Below, piece after piece: positions 18,224-28,093 of a stretch of 64,000 nt of DNA (position 1 is its first letter; every line of letters begins with the position of its first letter). The position numbers were made by a program, and so were the translations under genes. The stretch is from Neolewinella persica DSM 23188 (GTDB lineage Bacteria > Bacteroidota > Bacteroidia > Chitinophagales > Saprospiraceae). Under the pieces are notes generated by a model. The model was not told where the DNA came from. It was given only the letters and a program-made list of their open reading frames with translations, and ran no database searches. The stretch covers positions 1 to 64,000 of the forward strand of contig NZ_KB890422.1 in the NCBI RefSeq assembly GCF_000373105.1. The letters run 5' to 3'.

Positions 18224-18925
18224 ATGCCAAGTGCCCTGATAGTTGATGATGAGGCGGACGCACGGAGCGTGCTGAAGAAAATTCTGGAGTTGTTCTGTCC
18301 GCAGGTCACCGATATTGACGAAGCGGCAAATGGCAGGGATGCTTTACGGTTAGCTTCCGGGACGGCCTATGACCTGGCGTTCATTGACATCAAGCTGAAA
18401 AACGAGAATGGTATTGATCTGGCAAAAGGCATCAGTAACTACTGCAATAATATTGTCTTCGTAACGGCTTTCGACGAATATGCCGTCAGAGCTTTTCAAA
18501 CGGAAGCTATTCATTTTTTGCTCAAACCCGTTGATCCGGAATTACTACAGCAGGCTGTCGCCCGGGGATTAGCTGGAAACTACCGGCTCAACCTCCTGAA
18601 AGATCGACTGTTTTTACGGACTAAGGAACGCATCAACGTGCTCAAATACGAGGAGATTCAGTACATCGTTGGAGACGGTAATTACGCTACTTTTCATACG
18701 ACAAACGGAGGGAGTCTGATGGTGTCACGCAACCTGGCTTACTACGAGAAGCTGATTGATTCTCCTGTTTTTGCACGCTCCCATCAGTCTTATTTAATCC
18801 ATTTGCAGTTTATCAGCGAAATAATGGTGGCCAATCACCTGGTGATAATGGATGACGGAACGAAAATACCCATTTCCCGCCGGCTAAGGGACCCTTTCGT
18901 AAAGGCGTTTATGCAGCTGAAATAA
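18224..18925 (+). CDS. LytTR-family response regulator
   Basis: Product of 233 aa. Receiver domain 1-115 with acidic pocket DDEAD at about 8-12, phospho-acceptor Asp55 in LAFIDIKLKN, and the conserved Lys in FLLKPVDPE. The LytTR DNA-binding domain spans about 130-233 (YIVGDGNYATFHT, SHQSYLIHLQFISEI, KIPISRRLRDPF). It probably binds direct repeats at target promoters when phosphorylated by the upstream kinase. A short hairpin (18920-18948) overlaps its stop codon and that of the convergent regulator. Confidence 0.93.
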   Translation: MPSALIVDDEADARSVLKKILELFCPQVTDIDEAANGRDALRLASGTAYDLAFIDIKLKNENGIDLAKGISNYCNNIVFVTAFDEYAVRAFQTEAIHFLLKPVDPELLQQAVARGLAGNYRLNLLKDRLFLRTKERINVLKYEEIQYIVGDGNYATFHTTNGGSLMVSRNLAYYEKLIDSPVFARSHQSYLIHLQFISEIMVANHLVIMDDGTKIPISRRLRDPFVKAFMQLK

Positions 18926-18948
18926 GCCCCGGAACCCACTGCTTATTT
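18920..18948. terminator. Possible bidirectional terminator spanning two stop codons
   Basis: AAATAAGC (18920-18927) pairs with GCTTATTT (18941-18948) around a 13-nt loop. A- and T-rich on both sides. The TAA of each convergent gene lies in an arm. Confidence 0.4.
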
Positions 18949-19443
18949 TATCATTGAGAGCAAAGTCGAGAAGAACCAATTGCTATCTACTTTAACCAGG
19001 GCATCCAACGCCGAATCTGCCTTATGGCTGTAGAGCTTAAGGTCTTTAACTACGTTACGGAAGTCTTCTGCCTCCGCGTCCTTTCCTTCTACCCCGGTAA
19101 GTTCGTCTAAAAGGCGAAGCATTGGCTCCAACTCCCGTTTCTTACGGGCAATGACGATACTCTTTATCACTTTGGACATATCCTTTTCGCCGATGAAGAA
19201 CTCTTTTCGTTCTCCGGGAATGAGCTTTTTATAGGCTAATCCCCAGTCTACGAGCATCCTCATATTGGTGTTTACATTACCTCTGCTGATCTGAAGTTCT
19301 TCCATCACATCATCAGAACTCTTGGGAGTGTTGGAGACTAACAACAGGGCGTGAATCTGCGCCATGGTTCGTGTCACGCCCCAGCTACTACCAAGTGCTC
19401 CCCAGGCTTCAATGAAGCGTTCTTTACCTTCTTCTAGTTCCAT
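18943..19443 (-). CDS. GbsR/MarR-family transcriptional regulator
   Basis: Product of 166 aa. A winged-helix domain spans about 15-90. The recognition region SSDDVMEELQISRGNVNTNM and the wing GLAYKKLIPGERKEFF match the GbsR subgroup of MarR-like regulators. A helical C-terminal dimerisation region follows. The ATG at 19443 is directly preceded by a perfect palindrome CTTTCAGTA-AA-TACTGAAAG (19445-19464), the obvious candidate for an autoregulatory operator. In other bacteria GbsR-type proteins control osmoprotectant or membrane/pigment genes; the target here is unknown. Confidence 0.85.
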   Translation of the reverse strand: MELEEGKERFIEAWGALGSSWGVTRTMAQIHALLLVSNTPKSSDDVMEELQISRGNVNTNMRMLVDWGLAYKKLIPGERKEFFIGEKDMSKVIKSIVIARKKRELEPMLRLLDELTGVEGKDAEAEDFRNVVKDLKLYSHKADSALDALVKVDSNWFFSTLLSMIK

Positions 19444-19444
19444 A

Positions 19445-19464
19445 CTTTCAGTAAATACTGAAAG
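19445..19464. promoter_or_regulatory. Perfect palindrome, candidate GbsR operator
   Basis: CTTTCAGTA (19445-19453) and TACTGAAAG (19456-19464) are exact 9-bp inverted arms with a 2-bp spacer, beginning one base upstream of the regulator's start codon. Binding would block its own transcription or initiation. Confidence 0.65.
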
Positions 19465-19510
19465 CGGGGCAAGGGTTTAGATAAGTCATGGAAATTTCGC
19501 AGATAACGAA

Positions 19511-19542
19511 AAACCCCGGTCAGCATTTGCCAACCGGGGTTT
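19511..19542 (-). terminator. Terminator of groEL
   Basis: AAACCCCGGT (19511-19520) pairs with ACCGGGGTTT (19533-19542). On the minus strand the hairpin is followed by TTCG after extra T residues. It sits 30 bp past the groEL stop. Confidence 0.75.
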
Positions 19543-19571
19543 CCTGAATTTGTTAGTAGCAACTGCCTGAT

Positions 19572-21245
<1,674 letters not shown>

Positions 21246-21251
21246 TTATTA

Positions 21252-21396
21252 CTGAGTTAGCGAGTCACTGAGTTGATGAGTTGCTGCCGCAAGTACCGTT
21301 CGCGGCGCTACGCTTGCTCACCTAAGGCGAAGGAGCGTAGCGAAGTGAGTGGAAACGGCGGTAGCAACTCAGTGACTCACCAACCCACGAACTCAG
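21252..21396. repeat. Inverted-repeat element inserted between groES and groEL
   Basis: The left arm (21252-21290) has words CTGAGTTAGCGAGTCACTGA and GAGTTGATGAGTTGCTGCCGC. The right arm (21358-21396) has GCGGTAGCAACTCAGTGACT and CACCAACCCACGAACTCAG. The middle contains GCTACGC/GCGTAGC-type hairpins. The right arm touches the groES stop codon exactly (21397). Confidence 0.8.
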
Positions 21397-21660
21397 TTAG
21401 ATGACGACAAGAATATCGTCTTCCCGCATGATCAGGTAATCCTGACCTTCCAGGTTTACTTCCTGGCCGGCGTACTTGCCGTACAGGACAACATCTCCTA
21501 CTGCTACGGTCATTGAATTTCCGTCTTTACCCGGGCCAACGGCGATGATTTCACCGCGTTGTGGCTTCTCTTTGGCAGTGTCGGGGATGATGATACCACC
21601 GCTGGTCTTTTCTTCAGCGGGAGCGGGCTTTACCACGACGCGATCGTTGATCGGCTTCAT
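21397..21660 (-). CDS. groS: Co-chaperonin GroES
   Basis: Product of 87 aa from the ATG at 21660 ([12 protein letters not shown]); the frame continues upstream, but those residues are unlike GroES. The mobile-loop region [20 protein letters not shown] and [20 protein letters not shown] are diagnostic. It caps the GroEL ring. A -7-like TACCTTCG lies at 21726-21733 on the minus strand, giving a leader of about 60 nt. No CIRCE palindrome was seen in the leader. Confidence 0.96.
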   Translation of the reverse strand: MKPINDRVVVKPAPAEEKTSGGIIIPDTAKEKPQRGEIIAVGPGKDGNSMTVAVGDVVLYGKYAGQEVNLEGQDYLIMREDDILVVI

Positions 21661-21725
21661 GTGCAATATGTTTTGGTTACTAATTTGGGTGCGTGTTGAT
21701 CGACTTCTGCTGTACAAAAGCCGGG

Positions 21726-21733
21726 CGAAGGTA
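21726..21733 (-). promoter_or_regulatory. Candidate -7 element of groES
   Basis: Minus-strand TACCTTCG, one base from TAnnTTTG. Confidence 0.4.
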
Positions 21734-21831
21734 CATTTAAGTAACCTCGCTCGTGATGGGTACTGCTAAGGACGTGCCAATTGAGAGGAACCGTCAATCT
21801 GTCAGCACATTTTTGGCAGACGTGTCATTTT

Positions 21832-22052
21832 GGGCGCGGTCGCAGGTGCAAGGGAAGGGTAAAAAGAGCAAACGGACCTCGAAGCGTCGCGCAGCGACCT
21901 TTGAGTGTCCGGTGCAGCGACCCTTGAGCGTCCGTTGCTGCGGGGTGGTCTTAGGCCAGATGTACTTCCGTAGAAGTACGGGGAAGGATTTTGAACAGGC
22001 GTAGAACACTCAGCATTGCCTCAAACTTACCTATGCACCCGCGTCCCCGCCC
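21832..22052. repeat. Inverted pair of dispersed 18-mers
   Basis: GGGCGCGGTCGCAGGTGCA (21832-21850) faces TGCACCCGCGTCCCCGCCC (22034-22052). Between them are GACC/GGTC hairpin words (21870-21930) and the 18-bp sequence GTACTTCCGTAGAAGTAC (21962-21979). The gap at 21661-22112 holds no gene. Confidence 0.75.
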
Positions 22053-22056
22053 AAAA

Positions 22057-22094
22057 AAAGCCTGAACACCAACCAAAGTCGATGTTCAGGCTTT
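22057..22094 (-). terminator. Terminator of the ExeM-like nuclease gene
   Basis: Perfect 12-bp stem AAAGCCTGAACA / TGTTCAGGCTTT. On the minus strand it runs into a 7-T tract that merges with the dispersed 18-mer at 22034-22052. Confidence 0.85.
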
Positions 22095-22112
22095 CATTAG
22101 AATATACTGATG

Positions 22113-25100
22113 TTAAGGCAGAATAACCTTAAACGTAGTCATTGCTCCAGCAGGTGCTCGAACGCTGAGCAGGTACAAGCCAGCCGGAAGCTCCGTGCCG
22201 TCTATGTCCAAAACGGCGGTATTGATCTCGCCCTGGCGAATGACCATGCCAGCAGCATTGGAGAACAGGTAATCACTCTTTTCCTCGGCACCAGTCAGTT
22301 GTAAATGACGGGCAGTAACCTGACGCATTTGCATGGCCTGCTCACCGTCAAATTCAATGTTAACCAGATCGCTAAATGCTGTACTGCCATCCAGGTCAAT
22401 GATCCGAAGGCGGTAAATATTCATGCCGGCAAGGGGAGCATCGTCGGTAAATTCATAGCTACGGGACACAAGGCTGTTGCCCTCGGAAACTACCGTGCCA
22501 AGGGTGGCAAAATTACCACGCGAATCCCGGCGCTGAACTTCAAAGCGGTCCGTTGCTTCCTCCGTGGCGGTCCTCCAATCCAGGAGTACGTTCTTACCCT
22601 GGGCCCGACCGCTAAATTCAGCCAGTTCTACCGGTAAAGGCATTCCAAGGTCCATCCCGATCACCACGGGATTATGGTCACTGAATCGGTAAAAATCGTC
22701 TCCGTAAAGGGCGGGGTCGTTGAATTGTGTATCGTAGTCAAGTGCGGTAGGCTCTTCGGCATTGACGCCCCAGGGAATGGATCCGGTAATCTTGCTGGCC
22801 AGGGTAGGGGAGGCCAACGCATGGTCGAGGCTGCCCCATTCTCCACGGAATACGTAGGAGGCCACACTGCCACAGGGGAAACTGCCGGCACCGGCATTAT
22901 CGCGTACGGTGTTGGACCAACCTGCATCCGTAAAGGTCGTTATCGGGCTTTCTTCACTGTAGGCGTTGAGGTCTCCAATAACGAGTTGGTCAGTCACGCC
23001 GGTCCCCGTAGGGTCATCGTTGGTCAGCCAGTCGAGAATCGTTGTAGCGGCAGCGAGGCGAGTCCCATTACAATTCCCTGCTCCACCGGTGTCGTCATCC
23101 GGAGCACCACCACAGTCGCTGCCTTTACTCTTCCAGTGGTTGACACAGACAGTGATCTGCTGGCCCAGGTTCATATTACCCGCTTCTACTACCCGGAACG
23201 TCTGGGTCAACGGGATACGATTACTATTAAAATTACCCGCCGCAACGGTCAGGTTGGCGGCCGTTCCAGACTCCTCCACTACCGAAGGCTTGTAGATTAG
23301 GGCAACTTGAATTCCATCAGAGCCACTGTTGGGGTTAACAACAAAATCGTAAACAATGCCACATTCTGCCTGAATGGCATCCACCAGCGTTTGCAGCGCA
23401 CTGTTTGCACCGAAGCCGTTGTTTTCAATCTCTACCAGGCCCAGAATATCAGCGTCAAGTTCACAAATAGCGGCAACAATTTTTGCCTCCTGGCGATCAA
23501 ATTCGTTCGCATTGTTGGCTCCACGGCTACCCAATGTGGTGAAGTAATTGAGGACATTCATCCCAACTACTTTAACGAATCCACCAACGGCAGGAGCCGT
23601 AGTTGGGCGTGGGTTGTCTACCTGAGTCGTAAACGCTGTAAACTGCAACCGGTAACCGGTGAAACGCTCATCAAGTACGCCGGTCAGGCCAGTAAATACC
23701 GTGCCGGAACGGAGAGAGTTCGTAGCGGTGAGGTTGCTGCCATCCGGTAGAACGATCGGGAAGTTATTGTCTCCTGAACGCCCGTCATCAACCGTCAAAC
23801 GACCGAGGGCAAGAAGATCATTATAGCCTCCGACGGTTCCGGGATCGGGAGTATTACACTCAGAGAACTGAATCTGTCGTTCACTTTCACTGACTACGAA
23901 TTCTCCAAAACGGGCAACGCCGAAAGTCTCGGTAATAACGGCATTGTCGATAAGGGTGGTCAGCATACCTTCAAATGCCTCGTAAACGGCCTCCGAAGCA
24001 ACGGGAAGATCGAGACTGGCAGCCGTAGGCAGGGTATTGCCACTACTGACAATCATGACGGAAGCCCCACCGCCCGTAACGTTGATCTGAGTAAGGTCGC
24101 TGCTTTCTTCCACGGCACCAGTAACCGTGACCAGGTCGCCTACGGCAACATCAGTAGCACCAGTATCATCATATACCCATATGCCTTCGGAAGTGGCCGC
24201 ATCTGCATCTGCATCCGCGTCTTCTTCCTGTACGAAGAATCCGCCGAGGCCGACTCCTGTGCCACCCTGAAAATCACCAACAACGATACCCTGAATGGTT
24301 ACGTCCTGGCCAACTACCGGGCTGGTGGCGCCGTTGCCCTGTACGGCATGGATAAAGAATGTACCGACGGGCTCGTCGTCAAATAGACTTATGGTGGCGC
24401 CGCCACCAAGGGCGAAGGTCGTGGAGGATACTCCAGTCAGCGTTATTTCGATGGATTCCGTTGGCTCAGAGTCTGCGTCATCGAGGACTGTCAGATTAAG
24501 AGGCGCAGAAAGTTGACCGGCAGTAATGGTGACACTGCCACCGTTGGCGTCAGCGTAGTCGAAACCATTTGCGGCGGTGCCACTCAGGGTATAGTTTACG
24601 GTAATGTTGTTGGCATCTGTCTGGGAAAGACTGATGGTAAATCCGCCGTTGGTGCCAGGTTCGGACAAATCACCGTTGCCGGCAGCCGATACGGATGGGC
24701 CGGGAGGGGTGGTCATGTAGGTGCCCAAAGGGACGGTAGTGCCGAGCTGGGCAAGGGTTAATCCGTCGAGCGTGTTATTGTTGCCAACATTCATCCAGTT
24801 GGTGGCAATCCAGCCACCGTCCGGTCCGGTATTATCGACCCGGTAGAGATAACTATCCTGGTAGATGCTCGCGCGTACGTCTCCGCCTGTTTGATCGATT
24901 ACCACGCCATCGCTGATCCTGACCAATCGGAAACGGTCGTCTCCATTTCCGCTTACGAAGTTGGCATCCACAACAACATTGGCAAAATCTCCGGTATTCC
25001 CAAAGGCAGTTACAAAGCTAGGTTCATTGTTGATGGCGTACACAAAAGCATCGGTATACGTCCCACTCAGCGCGAGTGAGGCATCTGGGAAGGCGTTGTT

Positions 25101-25277
25101 GTTGGCCGCACGTTCGAGCCGGTAGTTTGATAGGTCGACAGTTCCCGAAACATATAATTCGATGACTCGGGGAGTTTGTGTCCCGTTGTCCGGGTCAACG
25201 ATCGCAGTCAAAATTACATCCTGTGCAGAAAGCATCAGGGTAAGGCACAAAGCCAATAAGGTAGAAAATAGACGCAT
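22113..25277 (-). CDS. ExeM/NucH-like secreted endonuclease with T9SS sorting domain
   Basis: Product of 1054 aa. Signal peptide 1-18. A lamin-tail-like domain follows (about 20-190: VIELYVSGTVDLSNYRLER), then a Calx-beta-like repeat (about 200-300) and an ExeM-type OB-like region (about 310-560). The endonuclease/exonuclease/phosphatase domain (about 570-880) has NVLNYF, LVEIENNGFG, NHWKSKGSDCGG, GDLNAYSEESP and the catalytic SDHNPV. An Fn3-like segment (LPVELAEFSGRAQGKNVLLD) leads to a type A T9SS C-terminal sorting domain (LPAGLYLLSVRA near the end). It probably degrades extracellular DNA, giving phosphate or nucleosides or remodelling biofilm. Strong terminator downstream; -7-like TAACTTCG at 25340-25347. 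Confidence 0.92.
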   Translation of the reverse strand: MRLFSTLLALCLTLMLSAQDVILTAIVDPDNGTQTPRVIELYVSGTVDLSNYRLERAANNNAFPDASLALSGTYTDAFVYAINNEPSFVTAFGNTGDFANVVVDANFVSGNGDDRFRLVRISDGVVIDQTGGDVRASIYQDSYLYRVDNTGPDGGWIATNWMNVGNNNTLDGLTLAQLGTTVPLGTYMTTPPGPSVSAAGNGDLSEPGTNGGFTISLSQTDANNITVNYTLSGTAANGFDYADANGGSVTITAGQLSAPLNLTVLDDADSEPTESIEITLTGVSSTTFALGGGATISLFDDEPVGTFFIHAVQGNGATSPVVGQDVTIQGIVVGDFQGGTGVGLGGFFVQEEDADADADAATSEGIWVYDDTGATDVAVGDLVTVTGAVEESSDLTQINVTGGGASVMIVSSGNTLPTAASLDLPVASEAVYEAFEGMLTTLIDNAVITETFGVARFGEFVVSESERQIQFSECNTPDPGTVGGYNDLLALGRLTVDDGRSGDNNFPIVLPDGSNLTATNSLRSGTVFTGLTGVLDERFTGYRLQFTAFTTQVDNPRPTTAPAVGGFVKVVGMNVLNYFTTLGSRGANNANEFDRQEAKIVAAICELDADILGLVEIENNGFGANSALQTLVDAIQAECGIVYDFVVNPNSGSDGIQVALIYKPSVVEESGTAANLTVAAGNFNSNRIPLTQTFRVVEAGNMNLGQQITVCVNHWKSKGSDCGGAPDDDTGGAGNCNGTRLAAATTILDWLTNDDPTGTGVTDQLVIGDLNAYSEESPITTFTDAGWSNTVRDNAGAGSFPCGSVASYVFRGEWGSLDHALASPTLASKITGSIPWGVNAEEPTALDYDTQFNDPALYGDDFYRFSDHNPVVIGMDLGMPLPVELAEFSGRAQGKNVLLDWRTATEEATDRFEVQRRDSRGNFATLGTVVSEGNSLVSRSYEFTDDAPLAGMNIYRLRIIDLDGSTAFSDLVNIEFDGEQAMQMRQVTARHLQLTGAEEKSDYLFSNAAGMVIRQGEINTAVLDIDGTELPAGLYLLSVRAPAGAMTTFKVILP

Positions 25278-25339
25278 TTGGTTGGTTTGGTTGAGGCGGA
25301 GAATAATTCCCTCGCCGTACGTAACGTGAAGAAGGAGCG

Positions 25340-25347
25340 CGAAGTTA
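25340..25347 (-). promoter_or_regulatory. Candidate -7 element of the ExeM-like gene
   Basis: Minus-strand TAACTTCG, about 60 nt before the ATG at 25277. Confidence 0.4.
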
Positions 25348-25392
25348 ATTCATCGGCGTAGACTATCAAGTCGGCGGGAGATTAAGCCTGCA

Positions 25393-26250
25393 TTAATTCC
25401 CCGGGGCGGCAGTTTCTTCGGCGGGCTGAGTGACGGGTAGTTCGGTTGGAGTGATTCTTTCTTCCTCCATCTTCATGCGGCGCCCGGTTAGGATACCCAT
25501 CGAAAGCTGTTGGGTGAGCCCAATAACGAATATGGCCATATAGCCACCTATGATTGTACGCCAAAGCCGACCACCAGTTGAGTAGTTAGCCGTTTTGGCA
25601 ATCTGCCAGAACACGAGGAAATCGAAAAAGAGCACCACGAACGAGAAAGGCAGGTAAATTGCTTTATAGGTAGCAAAGGAAATAGGGAGGAGACCTAAAA
25701 CACCAAGGGTGACGATCCCCAGCAGTGTATTCATGGCTAGTAGGAAACTGATGATGATACAGTGCTCCAGGAAATTAAACTTAAGCCTGCGGAATACAAA
25801 GTAGGGAATTATGGCCGCTAACGGAATAGCCGGGATGAACAGGAGTTTCTGGTTGCGCAGTACGGTTTCTACTTCCTCAATGCCAAGGTTGACTGCCCCG
25901 AATGTATTGTTTTTTGCGAGCTGCTCGTTCAAAACCTCTACCATATACTCAGCCGGAGAATTTACGGCCATCTCCCAAAAAATGGCTTCAATCCCCAATA
26001 GAATCAACAGGAAACCGATAAAGTTGAAATACTCTTTACGCTGACCATTCAGGTAATCGGCAATGGCGTAACCCGGTCGGTAGAACATGGCCTTACAGGT
26101 ATGCAGGAAGCCCCGGTCGAAGTTAAACGTATCCGCCAGGAAATCACGGGTCAGGAGGTGCTTAAAAGTGAAGCGCTGCGTACTCGCCCGCTGGGCACAG
26201 TTGGGGCAGAATTTTCCTTCGAATTCGGTGGCGCAGTTGAGACAGGTCAT
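25393..26250 (-). CDS. DUF3667 membrane protein with N-terminal zinc ribbon
   Basis: Product of 285 aa. The N-terminal CLNC-x9-CPNC ribbon (residues 3-18) is followed by the DUF3667 core (FTFKHLLTRDFLADTFNFDRG, KAMFYRPGYAIADYLNGQR). Four to five hydrophobic helices come next (for example FIGFLLILLGIEAIFW and FIPAIPLAAIIPYF). The C-terminal tail is Pro/Glu/Thr-rich. The family is common in Bacteroidota and of unknown function. It is preceded by the 3-hydroxyacyl-CoA dehydrogenase gene on the same strand with a 56-bp gap. Confidence 0.85.
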   Translation of the reverse strand: MTCLNCATEFEGKFCPNCAQRASTQRFTFKHLLTRDFLADTFNFDRGFLHTCKAMFYRPGYAIADYLNGQRKEYFNFIGFLLILLGIEAIFWEMAVNSPAEYMVEVLNEQLAKNNTFGAVNLGIEEVETVLRNQKLLFIPAIPLAAIIPYFVFRRLKFNFLEHCIIISFLLAMNTLLGIVTLGVLGLLPISFATYKAIYLPFSFVVLFFDFLVFWQIAKTANYSTGGRLWRTIIGGYMAIFVIGLTQQLSMGILTGRRMKMEEERITPTELPVTQPAEETAAPGN

Positions 26251-26306
26251 GGGGTAGTAGGTTGTTATCTTGCAACCTGCAAGATAATTGGTTACGCTAA
26301 ATTTGA

Positions 26307-27191
26307 CTACACAAAAGAACCGCTAACCACCAATTCTTTGCCTCCTCCTGAGTAATCGTAAAAGCCTTCGCCCGATTTACGTCCCAGTTTGCCGGCCATG
26401 ACCATATTAACAAGTAGCGGACAGGGCTGAAAATGGGCACGACCAAAACCGTCTTTCATCACTTCCAGAATGGCCAGGCAGGTGTCCAGGCCAATATAAT
26501 CTGCCAGCTGCAACGGCCCCATTGGGTGGGCCATGCCGAGCTTCATTACGGTATCGATTTCTGCTACACCTGCCACGCCTTCAAATAAGGTAGTGATGGC
26601 CTCGTTGATCATCGGCATCAGAATCCGGTTGGCCACAAAGCCTGGGTAATCGTTCACTTCTACGGGCACTTTGCCTAGTTCCCGACTGAGGTTCATCACC
26701 AGTTCCGTCGTTTCGTCGCTAGTGGCGTAGCCACGAATCACCTCCACCAGTTTCATTACCGGAACTGGATTCATGAAGTGCATCCCGATCACCTTGTCCG
26801 GGCGATCCGTTGCTGCGGCGATGCGGGTGATGCTGATGCTTGACGTATTTGTAGCAAGAGGCGCGGCCGCAGGTGCAAGGGAAGCTAATTGAGCAAAGAT
26901 CTTAAGCTTCAGGTCAACGTTTTCCGTCGCTGCTTCTATAACCAGGTCTGCCTCCTGCGTCCCCGCCCCCATATCGGTAAAGCCGGTAATATTTGCTAAC
27001 GCGGCTGCTTTTTCTGCTTCCGTGATGCGTTCTTTCTTAACGATCCGGTCAAGACTGTTGCCAATGGTGGCAATGCCCCGGTCCAGAGCGGTCTGGTTTA
27101 TGTCTACAAGGCTGACCTGATGGCCTCCGGTGGCGAAAACCTGGGCAATGCCCGCACCCATTTGGCCGGCGCCGATTACTGAAATATTCAT
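26307..27191 (-). CDS. 3-hydroxybutyryl-CoA / 3-hydroxyacyl-CoA dehydrogenase
   Basis: Product of 294 aa, typical of the short stand-alone enzyme. NAD site GAGQMGAGIAQ at about 7-17, ATNTSSISI at about 113-121, catalytic His138 in GMHFMNPVPVMKLVE, and the C-terminal domain with PGFVANRILMPMINEA and GMAHPMGPLQLADYIGLD. It oxidises (S)-3-hydroxyacyl-CoA in beta-oxidation or butanoate metabolism. A perfect copy of the dispersed 18-mer is read in frame as A-P-A-A-A-P (106-111), in the variable loop just before ATNTSS. The enzyme still looks intact. A -7-like TACTTTCG lies at 27227-27234. Confidence 0.94.
   Translation of the reverse strand: MNISVIGAGQMGAGIAQVFATGGHQVSLVDINQTALDRGIATIGNSLDRIVKKERITEAEKAAALANITGFTDMGAGTQEADLVIEAATENVDLKLKIFAQLASLAPAAAPLATNTSSISITRIAAATDRPDKVIGMHFMNPVPVMKLVEVIRGYATSDETTELVMNLSRELGKVPVEVNDYPGFVANRILMPMINEAITTLFEGVAGVAEIDTVMKLGMAHPMGPLQLADYIGLDTCLAILEVMKDGFGRAHFQPCPLLVNMVMAGKLGRKSGEGFYDYSGGGKELVVSGSFV
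26860..26877 (-). repeat. Dispersed 18-mer copy inside the hydroxyacyl-CoA dehydrogenase gene
   Basis: On the coding strand TGCACCTGCGGCCGCGCC, translated A-P-A-A-A-P, with the usual CTTCCCT-type 5' flank. Same orientation as the gene. Confidence 0.9.
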
Positions 27192-27226
27192 TGGTTAAAT
27201 GCTTGGTCGGTTAGGAAAATCTGGCG

Positions 27227-27234
27227 CGAAAGTA
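27227..27234 (-). promoter_or_regulatory. Candidate -7 element of the hydroxyacyl-CoA dehydrogenase gene
   Basis: Minus-strand TACTTTCG, 35 nt before the ATG. Confidence 0.4.
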
Positions 27235-27248
27235 CGAAGAAGCAATGA

Positions 27249-27782
27249 TCAGCTGATCCACTTGACTTCCTCAACCCCTTCAATTCGCGCTAAATGACGC
27301 CCCAAAACAAAGAAATAATCACTCAGGCGATTGAGGAAAACGATGATGCTTTCATCCAACTCCACTTCACCAGCCAGTTCTACGGTGCGGCGCTCCGCAC
27401 GCCGGCAGACCGTCCGGCAAATATGCGTATGGCTAACGGCAAGGGAACCGCCCGGAAGAATAAAGTGCGTCATCTTCGGTAGCTCCTCGTTCATGGTGTC
27501 CATCGCGGTCTCCAGGTCCGTCGCAGCATTTTGCGGCAATTGATATGCCTGGCCAGGGCGGTCATCGGCCATGGCGGCTCCCAGCGCAAAGAGGTGGTGT
27601 TGTTGGGCCAGCAACTGTTCCCGTACCGCTTCGTCCGTAACGTGGTCACGGAGCAACCCGACGCAGGCATTCAGCTCATCAACGGTGCCATAGGCCTCTA
27701 CCCGGGGATGGGCTTTACTGAGTCTCTTACCTGAATACAGGCCGGTTTGGCCTTTGTCTCCGGTTTTGGTATAAATCTTCAT
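27249..27782 (-). CDS. Cob(I)alamin adenosyltransferase, PduO/MMAB type
   Basis: Product of 177 aa. The N-terminal ATP-binding segment KIYTKTGDKGQTGLYSGKR, EAYGTVDELNACVG, FILPGGS and the C-terminal CRRAERRTVEL ... LNRLSDYFFVLGR are the PduO-type signature. It transfers adenosine from ATP to cob(I)alamin to make adenosylcobalamin, for example for methylmalonyl-CoA mutase, which would fit propionate metabolism alongside the adjacent acyl-CoA gene (inference). A large inverted repeat begins 28 bp upstream of the start. Confidence 0.94.
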   Translation of the reverse strand: MKIYTKTGDKGQTGLYSGKRLSKAHPRVEAYGTVDELNACVGLLRDHVTDEAVREQLLAQQHHLFALGAAMADDRPGQAYQLPQNAATDLETAMDTMNEELPKMTHFILPGGSLAVSHTHICRTVCRRAERRTVELAGEVELDESIIVFLNRLSDYFFVLGRHLARIEGVEEVKWIS

Positions 27783-27810
27783 GGGGAGGTAACGCCTGTG
27801 GAGTTGGAGG

Positions 27811-28077
27811 GTTCGCTATGCTCACGTTGCAGGGGTTGCAGGGTTCGCTATGCTCACGTTGCAGGGGTTGCAGGTTCGCTATGCTCACGTTGCAGGTGTT
27901 GCAGGGTTCGCTATGCTCACGTTGCAGGGGTTGCAGGTTCGCTATGCTCACGTTGCAGAAAAGGGATAGTCGTAACGATTGTAAACATGCAACCCTTGCA
28001 ACAGGGAGCGAAGCGACCCTGCAACAAAGAGCGCTAGCGACCCTGCAACAAGGAGCGCTAGCGACCGCTACAACGCC
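27811..28077. repeat. Large inverted array of GCAGGGTTCGC words
   Basis: The left arm (27811-27958) has five units alternating 32 and 31 bp, starting at 27811, 27843, 27874, 27906 and 27937 (GTTCGCTATGCTCACGTTGC then AGGGGTTGCAGG). The right arm (27989-28077) carries the complementary words GCAACAGGGAGCGAAGCGAC and GCAACAAGGAGCGCTAGCGA. It lies between two minus-strand genes and matches the family at 1-170. Frames that read through it on either strand are not genes. Confidence 0.9.
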
Positions 28078-28093
28078 TAAGGCGCGGAGCGCC

